Source: Desulfuromusa kysingii (lineage in GTDB: Bacteria > Desulfobacterota > Desulfuromonadia > Desulfuromonadales > Geopsychrobacteraceae). From it: 64,000 nt of DNA. A program made the translations under genes and the position numbers. The notes beneath the pieces were generated by a model, which had not been told where the DNA came from, searched no databases, and saw nothing but the letters and a program-made list of their open reading frames with translations. The DNA lies in the NCBI RefSeq assembly GCF_900107645.1, contig NZ_FNQN01000007.1, positions 98,898 to 162,897 of the forward strand, in the 5' to 3' direction. This document shows, in pieces, positions 47,323 through 54,713 of the stretch (the first letter of the stretch is position 1; each line of letters opens with the position of its first letter).

Positions 47323-48735
47323 TTAACCCTCTTTTTTTAAAATGGTGATTAAGATCTGCGTCAACACGGCCTCTTCTTCGGCAAAAACAGCCCGTAAATT
47401 CACCAGCAGACGATCATTCTGGACCCTGACCACAACCGCCGGAGTAAAAGCTCGCAAACGCTTCGCCAGCTCGGCTGTTCGTTTCCCTGATGGATTGATT
47501 TCAACCGCCCAATCCGTCAATTCCGTCAGCGGCATGGCACCACCGCCGACACGGGAAACATCCTCTATCAATGCGATCTCCGCAGCCAATGATTCGGCCT
47601 TGAGTCGCTCATACAAACGTTGACAACGTTGCTTCTGCTCCTCTGGATCCGCCGAAAACATTTTCAACACCGGCAGTTCCCGCAGGGCTTGTTCCGGCTG
47701 AAGATAAAGTCGCAGTGTCGATTCAAGGGCTGCAAGGGTCAACTTATCAATCCGTAAAGCCCTGGCCAACGGATGTTTACGAATCTTCTTGATCAAGTCA
47801 GCACGGCCGACAATCAACCCCGCCTGAGGTCCTCCGAGCAATTTGTCGCCACTAAAGGTAATCACATCAACCCCAGCCTTGACCACCTCAGGAACCGTAG
47901 GCTCCCGTTCCAAGCCATAACCACTTAGGTCCAGCAACAACCCGCTCCCCAGATCCTCCATCAAAATCAAATCATGTTCACGGGCGACTGGCAGCAACTC
48001 CCGAGCGGTCACCTCCTTCGTGAAGCCGACAATGCGGTAATTACTAGTATGAACTTTCAGTAGAATTGCGGTTTCTGCGGTGATTGCCTGCTGGTAATCA
48101 CGCAAATGGGTCCGATTGGACGAGCCAACTTCCCGCAGAATCACCCCCCCGGCCTCCATTACCTCAGGAATCCGAAATGCGCCGCCGATTTCAACCAGTT
48201 CCCCCCGTGAGACAATGGCTTCCCGCCCTTTCCCGAGCGCTGCTAAAGCAAGAAGAACCGCTCCAGAATTATTATTAACAACCAACGCCGCTTCAGCACC
48301 TGTCAATTGCTGCAATAAACTTTCGACATGGGAAAAACGTTCTCCCCGCTTACCACTGTCAAGTTCAAATTCCAGATTGGAATAGCCCACAGCAACGTCA
48401 TTGATGGCTTCAATCGATTGTAAGGAGAGAGGAGCACGGCCCAGATTGGTATGCAAAAGTGTCCCTGTTGCGTTGATCACTTTACGTAACGAAGGTTGCA
48501 GAAACTTACGGCAATGAGCTGCAGCAACAGCTGCAAGCGACGACGGGTGAAGTCGTTCTGGAGGGATACTTTCCCCCGTATTCAGAATTTCCTGACGCAA
48601 AGACGCAATCAATTCCTGTACCGCCTGGGACAAAATATCTTGTGGTAACTGTTGAGCCAAATCCTGCATGGACTCTTCACGTAATATTCGATCGATCGCC
48701 GGAAGGGTTCGCAGCAAATCCTGTCGACCACTCAT
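47323..48735 (-). CDS. selA: L-seryl-tRNA(Sec) selenium transferase
   Basis: A 470-residue PLP enzyme that converts seryl-tRNA(Sec) to selenocysteinyl-tRNA(Sec). The ATG at 48735 is chosen because AAGGAG lies close upstream; an ATG at 48783 would add 16 residues. Motifs: INATGTLLHTNLGRAPLS, VNNNSGAVLLALAALG, LILMEDLGSGLLLDLSGYG, and the PLP lysine in ITFSGDKLLGGPQAGLIVG. Length matches SelA. It works with SelD (selenophosphate) and SelB from the same operon. No tRNA-Sec gene is in the window. Confidence 0.97.
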   Translation of the reverse strand: MSGRQDLLRTLPAIDRILREESMQDLAQQLPQDILSQAVQELIASLRQEILNTGESIPPERLHPSSLAAVAAAHCRKFLQPSLRKVINATGTLLHTNLGRAPLSLQSIEAINDVAVGYSNLEFELDSGKRGERFSHVESLLQQLTGAEAALVVNNNSGAVLLALAALGKGREAIVSRGELVEIGGAFRIPEVMEAGGVILREVGSSNRTHLRDYQQAITAETAILLKVHTSNYRIVGFTKEVTARELLPVAREHDLILMEDLGSGLLLDLSGYGLEREPTVPEVVKAGVDVITFSGDKLLGGPQAGLIVGRADLIKKIRKHPLARALRIDKLTLAALESTLRLYLQPEQALRELPVLKMFSADPEEQKQRCQRLYERLKAESLAAEIALIEDVSRVGGGAMPLTELTDWAVEINPSGKRTAELAKRLRAFTPAVVVRVQNDRLLVNLRAVFAEEEAVLTQILITILKKEG

Positions 48736-48872
48736 AGACAGACTCTCCTTTGTGCTTCTAAATATTTTTGAGATTTTTCGCACAGGAGTCTACCATGGCA
48801 TTTCATCAATGAACAACCATAGAGATTAACAAGGAAAATTTTGATTGAGAAAAACTCGCGACCTTTTTCTGA

Positions 48873-48902
48873 TTGACACATTAATCATAGTTTTGTTATA
48901 AA
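48873..48902 (+). promoter_or_regulatory. Sigma70 promoter of tRNA-Ala
   Basis: TTGACA (48873-48878), 18-nt spacer, TATAAA (48897-48902), with the tRNA starting 17 nt beyond the -10 box. Confidence 0.75.
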
Positions 48903-48918
48903 TCGCCCACTCTATTAA

Positions 48919-48994
48919 GGGGCTGTAGCTCAGTTGGGAGAGCGTTTGACTGGCAGTCAAAAGGTCCGCGGTTCGATCCCGCGTAGCTCCACCA
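48919..48994 (+). tRNA. tRNA-Ala (anticodon GGC)
   Basis: A 76-nt tRNA with encoded CCA. The anticodon loop is CTGGCAG between TTTGA and TCAAA stem arms, anticodon GGC. The G3-U70 wobble pair, the main identity element for alanine, is present in the acceptor stem (GGGGCTG with TAGCTCC). Confidence 0.97.
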
Positions 48995-49002
48995 AAAAAA
49001 TC

Positions 49003-49036
49003 AAGCACTTAGCGTTAATTCGTTAAGTGCTTTTTT
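49003..49036 (+). terminator. Terminator of tRNA-Ala
   Basis: AAGCACTTAGCG (49003-49014) pairs with CGTTAAGTGCTT (49021-49032), one mismatch, followed by a T-run, 8 nt after the tRNA. Confidence 0.85.
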
Positions 49037-49121
49037 GTTGAAATATCGATAAAAGATCTATTGTTTTTAGATTGGTGCATCGGTCATGGCTAGAACGCCA
49101 CGGTTCCCTATCAAACCAGCA

Positions 49122-51965
49122 TCATTCGCGTTTATCAAAAACTTCCCGGACCGCCTGACTTAATTCTAAGCTATTCACTGGCTTCATCAATAAGGCTTTC
49201 GCTCCGATCTCCATAGCCTTTGCCGCATCTAATACCGCACTATGCCCGGTACAAATGATAACCGGCAGGTCGGAACGGATCTGCAACGCTTTCTGGGTCA
49301 GAACATCGCCGGCCATTTCCGGCATGGTCTGATCTGTGACGATTAAGTCATAGCTGGCGGGATCCGCTTGAAACATGGCAAGAGCAGCGACCGCTGACGT
49401 TGTCGCCGTGACCCTGTAGCCCATATATTCAAGGATTTCCTTCCACAGTTCAACCAGCATTTTCTCATCGTCAATCAGGAGAATATGCTCCGTCCCCTGC
49501 CAGCCGTTATGGGAATCAACAGCTTCCTTACGCTCAGCCTCTTTGGTTGACAGAGGAAAGAAGACATTGAAAGTCGTCCCTTTTTCCGGAATACTCTCCA
49601 CGCTGATAAAACCATCATGATTCTGGACAATTCCATGCACCACAGACAACCCCATCCCCGTCCCCTCGCCTTGTTTTTTTGTGGTGTAGAAAGGATCAAA
49701 TATCCGCGTTAAAACTTCGGGGGACATTCCGGCGCCAGAATCAGAGATAGTCAATTGTCCGTATTCACCTGGTAATAGTCCCGGATACTTATGAGCCATG
49801 AGGTTATCAACCACTATCGGCTTTACCCTTATCAGAATTTCTCCACCCTGCTCCGGCATCGCGTGATAGGCATTGGTACAGAGGTTCATGACAACCTGCT
49901 GAACCTGAGTTGAGTCGGCTAAAATAACTCCGGTACTGTCATCAATTTCCGCGCGAATGGAGATGGTCGAAGGGATGGTCTGCTGCAGCAACTTGATACT
50001 CTCGCCAACCACGCTGGTCAGTTTGATGATTTCTCGGTTCTGCTCCCCTTTGCGGCTGAACATCAGGATCTGCTTGACCAGTTCCTTTGCCCGTTCTGTG
50101 GCTCGCAAGACATACTTAAGATTCTTTTTACATTTGTCATCACAGCTCGGATTGCGCAGGCTCAATTCCGTATAACCCAGAATAGCCGCGAGGATATTGT
50201 TAAAATCATGGGCAACGCCCCCTGCCAGAGTCCCGATGGCCTCCATTTTCTGAGATTGTCGCAAACGATCAGCCAACTCTTTCATTTCATTTTCAGCATT
50301 TTTAAGGGCGGTTATATCTTCGACACTGGACCAGATGAAGGGTTCTCCGTGCCGCATAACAACCATACAGTTCAGACGGACCGGAACAAAATGACCATCC
50401 TTGTGACGATACTCTTTTTCATAAGGCCCACATCTCCCCTCAACCTCTAGTTGCTGAAGTTGCTGCTGTTCCAACGGAACATATTCATCAGGGGTGACAT
50501 CCCAGTATGACAGCTGCAGGGTTTCATCAATATTACGACCAAGGATGTTTGCGAAAGCGGAACTGACCTGAACATACACACCATCCATGGTGCACAAAGC
50601 AAGACCGATGGGAGATTGCTCAATAAGTTCACGGAATCGTTCCTTGCTCTCTTGCAGCTGCATTTCCATTTGCTTGCGTTCACTGATATCCCGTCCCTCT
50701 GGGATCAGGAGCGTCACCTCCCCTTTCTCGTTAAAAAGCGGGGTGATCGAACAATCGAGGGTACGGACTTCTCCGGACTTAGAGTAATTTGTGGTTTCAA
50801 ACTGGACAATCTCTCCAACACCAGCACGCCGGATTGCTTCTTTCAGTTGCTTTCTAGCCGCTTCGGAATGTTGCCACCAGACAGTCTCCCAGAAAGGGAG
50901 GTTCAACAGGTTCTCTTTATCTTCACCGGAAAAGTTCAGGGCCGTCCGATTCACATCAAGCACGGTCCCGTCCGGCTTCATCAATCCGATAAACTCATAA
51001 GACTGATCAAAAATAGTCCTGAACTTCTGTTCACTTTCGCGCAGATCTCTAGTTTTCAACTCGACCGCCCGGCGCAAACGAAGGTTCCAGATGACAACAA
51101 ACAGCACCAGACCCAGAACGGCCAACAGATAGGGCCAATATTTACCCCAGTAATCCGTACGGGTAGGATAAGTCGTCCCCAGCCATTTACCCGTTAACCG
51201 ATCCAATACTCCGCTGTCGCGAGCGTGGGAAATCCCTTTATTCAAAATCGATTGTAAAACCCGGTCACCATCCTTGAGCCCCATGCAGTTAATCCCGCTG
51301 TAAAGGGGCACACCCACTTTTTTAACCTTATCAATCAAGCCATGGCTGTAAAGGTAATAAAGAACAATTTGTTCATCACCAATAAGCAAATCAGCGGTTC
51401 CGTCGATAACGGCATCGGCAGCTTCAGAAAAATTCTGGGTTGGAACCAGAGTAAAATCAATTCCCTTGGCATCAAGGAAATCTGCGGCATAATCACCCGC
51501 TTGGATAGCAACACGTTTACCATCCAGATCTTCCAGCCGGACAATATCCGGACGGTCAGCCAACACAAAGATAGAGGCGGGGACATTAAAAAGGGGTTGG
51601 GTAAAATCAAACTGTTGATCCCGTTTCTTACTGTAAAACAAGCTGGTAAGAACATCTGCCTGTCCAGACAAAACCGCTTGTTGAGCTTCGAGGAAGGACA
51701 CATTTCTAAAACGACTGCGAAAACCGAGTTCAGTCGCAAGCCAACGGACCAACTCAATGGTCATGCCATCGGACATTCCATCATCATTGCTAAATTCAAA
51801 CGGCGGATAACTGTTTTGACTGATAAAAACGATAGGATTGTGAGTTTCAAGGTACTGTTGTTCTTCTGCCGACAGCACTATCCCTGATGTTTGACCGTAA
51901 GCAACAGTCAGGGGAAACAAGCAAAGCAGCAAGCTGATCAATAGTTCCGGTAACGCAATCCGCAT
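49122..51965 (-). CDS. Hybrid histidine kinase with periplasmic solute-binding sensor
   Basis: A 947-residue sensor kinase. Signal peptide (1-24), then a periplasmic SBP_bac_3-type domain (~33-255; VFISQNSYPPFEFSNDDGMSDGMTIELV in parts) as found in amino-acid-binding proteins and BvgS-like kinases. TM helix ~275-295. Two PAS domains (~310-425, 436-555), HisKA with GGVAHDFNNILAAILGYTEL, HATPase with MNLCTNAYHAM, DSGAGMSPEVL and GTGMGLSVVHG, and a C-terminal receiver (~825-947) with Asp in YDLIVTDQTMPEM and Lys in LLMKPVNS. It likely senses an amino acid or carboxylate. No response-regulator gene lies next to it; the output passes through its own receiver to an unknown partner. Confidence 0.92.
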   Translation of the reverse strand: MRIALPELLISLLLCLFPLTVAYGQTSGIVLSAEEQQYLETHNPIVFISQNSYPPFEFSNDDGMSDGMTIELVRWLATELGFRSRFRNVSFLEAQQAVLSGQADVLTSLFYSKKRDQQFDFTQPLFNVPASIFVLADRPDIVRLEDLDGKRVAIQAGDYAADFLDAKGIDFTLVPTQNFSEAADAVIDGTADLLIGDEQIVLYYLYSHGLIDKVKKVGVPLYSGINCMGLKDGDRVLQSILNKGISHARDSGVLDRLTGKWLGTTYPTRTDYWGKYWPYLLAVLGLVLFVVIWNLRLRRAVELKTRDLRESEQKFRTIFDQSYEFIGLMKPDGTVLDVNRTALNFSGEDKENLLNLPFWETVWWQHSEAARKQLKEAIRRAGVGEIVQFETTNYSKSGEVRTLDCSITPLFNEKGEVTLLIPEGRDISERKQMEMQLQESKERFRELIEQSPIGLALCTMDGVYVQVSSAFANILGRNIDETLQLSYWDVTPDEYVPLEQQQLQQLEVEGRCGPYEKEYRHKDGHFVPVRLNCMVVMRHGEPFIWSSVEDITALKNAENEMKELADRLRQSQKMEAIGTLAGGVAHDFNNILAAILGYTELSLRNPSCDDKCKKNLKYVLRATERAKELVKQILMFSRKGEQNREIIKLTSVVGESIKLLQQTIPSTISIRAEIDDSTGVILADSTQVQQVVMNLCTNAYHAMPEQGGEILIRVKPIVVDNLMAHKYPGLLPGEYGQLTISDSGAGMSPEVLTRIFDPFYTTKKQGEGTGMGLSVVHGIVQNHDGFISVESIPEKGTTFNVFFPLSTKEAERKEAVDSHNGWQGTEHILLIDDEKMLVELWKEILEYMGYRVTATTSAVAALAMFQADPASYDLIVTDQTMPEMAGDVLTQKALQIRSDLPVIICTGHSAVLDAAKAMEIGAKALLMKPVNSLELSQAVREVFDKRE

Positions 51966-52354
51966 CCAACCTCCTCACAGTGTTAAACTCCTTGGAAAGC
52001 CCTCATCAGAATGAGGCTATCCACCTCCATAATCACGAACTATACAATTTTACAAGATCAGGCAAAAACAGTAAACGTTTATTAATCTCGTCCAACAAAT
52101 AAAGTTCATTTCAAAGCTTTGAGTTCTGTTTCACGCCAAGGAGAAAACCTGCCAGGTTCTGCAATCAATCGTTGCAACGCCGAGCTGTTACATCACAACA
52201 CCTATTCGATCCTTCGTGTTTGACGGTATGTGGTGAGAACAGAGATCAATTCGGCCAAAAGATCTGAGGCACTCTAACAATTTATCATAAAAATACTCCG
52301 ACAACGGATAGACACTTGACAAACCGCTCTGGAACAATATAATCATCCATCCAT
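51966..52354. other. Intergenic region upstream of tRNA-Leu and of the hybrid kinase
   Basis: About 390 nt without a supportable gene. It should contain the kinase promoter (minus strand) and, at its right end, the consensus tRNA-Leu promoter listed separately. Confidence 0.5.
52316..52343 (+). promoter_or_regulatory. Sigma70 promoter of tRNA-Leu
   Basis: Perfect TTGACA (52316-52321) and perfect TATAAT (52338-52343) with a 16-nt spacer; the tRNA begins 12 nt later. Confidence 0.85.
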
Positions 52355-52439
52355 GCCGAAGTGGTGGAATTGGTAGACACGACGGTCTCAAACACCGTTG
52401 CTTCACGGCGTGCCGGTTCGATTCCGGCCTTCGGTACCA
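52355..52439 (+). tRNA. tRNA-Leu (anticodon CAA)
   Basis: An 85-nt class II tRNA with encoded CCA and a long variable arm (TGCTTCACGGCGT region). Anticodon stem ACGGT/ACCGT encloses CTCAAAC, anticodon CAA, reading UUG. Acceptor arms GCCGAAG and CTTCGGT pair. Confidence 0.96.
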
Positions 52440-52448
52440 AAAGAAGAT

Positions 52449-52476
52449 AAAGCCTCTGATTTTTCAGGGGCTTTTT
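52449..52476 (+). terminator. Terminator of tRNA-Leu
   Basis: AAAGCCTCTGA pairs with TCAGGGGCTTT across a TTTT loop (one wobble), followed by a T-rich tail, 10 nt after the tRNA. Confidence 0.8.
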
Positions 52477-52588
52477 CTTTGTCCGGAGCCGTCCTAAACT
52501 GGGTAGACGAAAAATTACAATAAATACCGAGCGGTTACTTTGTTTACGCCGTGAAGGAAGGTTAAAGCTATTTCAGAAGAATTTGGGG

Positions 52589-52659
52589 TCTACACCAAAG
52601 AAAGGGGATGGACAAATATCCCGCCACTTAAACCGGATCTACACCAAAGAAAGGGGATG
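52589..52659 (+). repeat. Direct repeat of 22 bp (two copies)
   Basis: TCTACACCAAAGAAAGGGGATG occurs exactly at 52589-52610 and 52638-52659, start-to-start distance 49 nt, between tRNA-Leu and the transposase fragment. It may be an end-proximal piece of a lost mobile element or a small local duplication. Confidence 0.75.
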
Positions 52660-52703
52660 ACCGATTCCCCTGCCATGAAAATTGATCAAAATTTCATTTT
52701 GTT

Positions 52704-52830
52704 TTAACCGCACAATACTCTAACTCGCAACCGATAATTTTCAAAGTTTCTGAATCCGTAGGCTCTGCGTTGAATCAATTTCATTTTTCGATGAAACCCT
52801 TTAACAATCAGGTGTCAGACTTCTTCCGGA
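52704..52830 (-). pseudogene. ISL3-family transposase C-terminal fragment
   Basis: On the minus strand, the last ~33 codons before a TAA at 52706-52704 read KGFHRKMKLIQRRAYGFRNF then ENYRLRVRVLCG. This matches the conserved end of ISL3-family DDE transposases (EGFHxKMxxxxRxAYGFRNFxNYRxRV), which includes the final part of the catalytic core. Upstream in the same frame a TGA (52817-52815) interrupts it, and no further transposase sequence is visible. The rest of the element is gone. It marks an old insertion between tRNA-Leu and hipBA. Confidence 0.75.
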
Positions 52831-53000
52831 CGCCACTGTAAACCGCTACCTATTATCTGCCGAATACGTTATTTACGATCGTAGATATTTCAGGCATTAA
52901 ACAACATCACTCCTATAAATATATTCGTTCATAGATTTTTATCTTGAATTTTCCTCTTTAGCACTATAAATATAAGAACGTAGATAACGTTGGAGGCATG
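52831..53000. promoter_or_regulatory. hipBA upstream region with repeated CTATAAATATA motif
   Basis: CTATAAATATA occurs at 52913-52923 and 52964-52974, each followed after a few bases by a CATAGAT/CGTAGAT element (to 52936 and 52985). A 10-bp palindrome TACGATCGTA lies at 52874-52883 and also runs into GTAGAT. HipB-type antitoxins repress their operons from repeated operators, so these are candidate sites; the HipB consensus of E. coli is not present. Confidence 0.35.
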
Positions 53001-53237
53001 ATGAAAATCGATACAACACGAGACCTCGGGCTGACTATTCGAAAAAAACGCAAAGAGGATGGTCTGACGCTACAAGATGCGGCAGCCGTTTGTGGGGTCA
53101 GCTATGCCTTTCTTTCGGCTCTTGAGAACGGTAAAGAGAGTGTACAGTTGAACAAGGTTTTGCAGGTTCTCAATTGCCTCGGTATTGAATTAGATGCCCA
53201 GGTTCGAACATGGGCAGCAACGGATTATGAGCGATGA
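53001..53237 (+). CDS. hipB: HipB-like XRE-family antitoxin/repressor
   Basis: A 78-residue protein (79 if the adjacent ATG at 52998 is used; the second ATG has better spacing from GGAGG). It is one helix-turn-helix domain: LGLTIRKKRKEDGLTLQDAAAVCGVSYAFLSALENGKES (read in parts), the XRE/HTH_3 pattern. HipB binds the operon promoter and holds HipA inactive. Its stop overlaps the hipA start (ATGA). Confidence 0.88.
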   Translation: MKIDTTRDLGLTIRKKRKEDGLTLQDAAAVCGVSYAFLSALENGKESVQLNKVLQVLNCLGIELDAQVRTWAATDYER

Positions 53238-54481
53238 GAGATCATCTTCAGGTCAAAATTGATGGGAGGCTTGTCGGTCGGCTGTGGCTGGATAAGCACA
53301 AAAACTTTTGTTTTCAATATAACACCAGTTGGTTGCAATATTTCAGATTACCCCTATCTTTGTCGCTACCGTTACAAAAAGATCCATTTCTTGATGACCT
53401 GTCACACCCGTTCTTTGCGAATCTGCTCCCGGAAGAAAAAATTAAAGTGGTCCTGGCGCGGAACCTTGGGATCTCACTCCATAACGATTATGGGATATTG
53501 GAACGGATCGGTGGCGACTGTGCCGGTGCTGTCTCTCTCGATATAAAAACCGCAGAGTTAAAGACAACAACAGGAGAATATCGCCAACTATCTACAGAGG
53601 AACTGGCAACGATCATCAAAGAACTTTCTAAACGACCTTTTCTGGCGGGGGAAGAAGGAATCCGTCTTTCTCTGGCCGGTGCCCAGAAAAAATTACCGAT
53701 CTATTATGATGAACACGACTTTCATCTTTCAATCGGCTCTGTCCCCAGCAACGCGATCATCAAGCCTCCCATTGAAGATTTTGACAGTACGGTAGAAAAT
53801 GAAACTTTTTGCATGGCTTTAGCCAAGACTATCGGCCTCGATGTCCCTGAATCATTCATCTATCGATATGGCAAAGAAAAGGTTTTTGTCATTAAACGTT
53901 ATGATCGGGTACAAAACGGCCCAACCGTTAAGCGTTTACATCAAGAGGATTTTTGCCAGGCGTTAGGCGTACTCCCTGAATACAAATATGAGGTGGAAGG
54001 TGGCCCTTCTTTGGCAGCATGCTTCAGCCTCGTTCGCAACAACAGTACGCGAGCTGCTAAGGATGTCTTGTCGCTGTTGAACTGGGTGATTTTCAATGTC
54101 CTGATTGGCAACTCCGATGCCCACGCCAAGAACATTTCCCTATTGCTTCTGGAAGCAGGCCCAGTACTCGCTCCATTTTACGATCTACTTTCGACCCGCA
54201 TTTATAGTCATTATGGTTTGACCGAAAAGCTCGCCATGAAAATAGGGGGCGAAAGCAATCCAAATCTGATTCAAAAAAAGCAATGGCAAGCCTTCGCTGA
54301 TGAAGTCAAAATCAAGCCGCATCTGGTGCTAAACCGTGTTGTTGATATTGCGAAACAAATTGAGGCAAATCGATTGCAGCTTTTCGAAAGGAATTTTGCT
54401 CAGGATCGTTGTGATGCTTTGTTCAGGCTGATGCAGTTAATGTCGGAGCAGTGCAAACAGGTCATAAAAAGGGTTTCTTAA
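53234..54481 (+). CDS. hipA: HipA-like serine/threonine kinase toxin
   Basis: A 415-residue HipA. The N-terminal couple domain (~1-105) has FFANLLPEEK and LGISLHNDYGILERIGGDCAGAVSL. The kinase core shows the ATP/loop motif SLAGAQKKLPI (~150), VIKRYDR, and the catalytic LIGNSDAHAKNISLLL (Asp and Asn) followed by PFYDLLST (metal Asp). All catalytic residues are present, so it should phosphorylate a target; glutamyl-tRNA synthetase is the target of E. coli HipA. It makes a complete toxin-antitoxin pair with the upstream hipB, next to tRNA-Leu and a transposase relic, consistent with horizontal gain. Confidence 0.93.
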   Translation: MRDHLQVKIDGRLVGRLWLDKHKNFCFQYNTSWLQYFRLPLSLSLPLQKDPFLDDLSHPFFANLLPEEKIKVVLARNLGISLHNDYGILERIGGDCAGAVSLDIKTAELKTTTGEYRQLSTEELATIIKELSKRPFLAGEEGIRLSLAGAQKKLPIYYDEHDFHLSIGSVPSNAIIKPPIEDFDSTVENETFCMALAKTIGLDVPESFIYRYGKEKVFVIKRYDRVQNGPTVKRLHQEDFCQALGVLPEYKYEVEGGPSLAACFSLVRNNSTRAAKDVLSLLNWVIFNVLIGNSDAHAKNISLLLLEAGPVLAPFYDLLSTRIYSHYGLTEKLAMKIGGESNPNLIQKKQWQAFADEVKIKPHLVLNRVVDIAKQIEANRLQLFERNFAQDRCDALFRLMQLMSEQCKQVIKRVS

Positions 54482-54713
54482 GACCTCTCTCGGTTGATAA
54501 CGCGATGGGATTCCCTTGCCGGAGACCACACATCTTGCTCATTTTTGTCTTGCAACTCCTTCATTTCTTTCAGTTGTCCAGATTTCGGAAGAAGGTCAGC
54601 CGTTAACACAAAAACTTTGACAGAACAGGCTTCAATCCGTTATAAATTGCTAATCCTTTCCACATAATTAATTCTTTTTATGTTCTTGTTTTCTTACCTT
54701 CTGGAGTCCACTT

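Noticed and set aside
48919..48994. tRNA near selA as tRNA-Sec
   Set aside because: Anticodon GGC, G3-U70 and 76-nt length show tRNA-Ala; tRNA-Sec would be about 95 nt with anticodon TCA.
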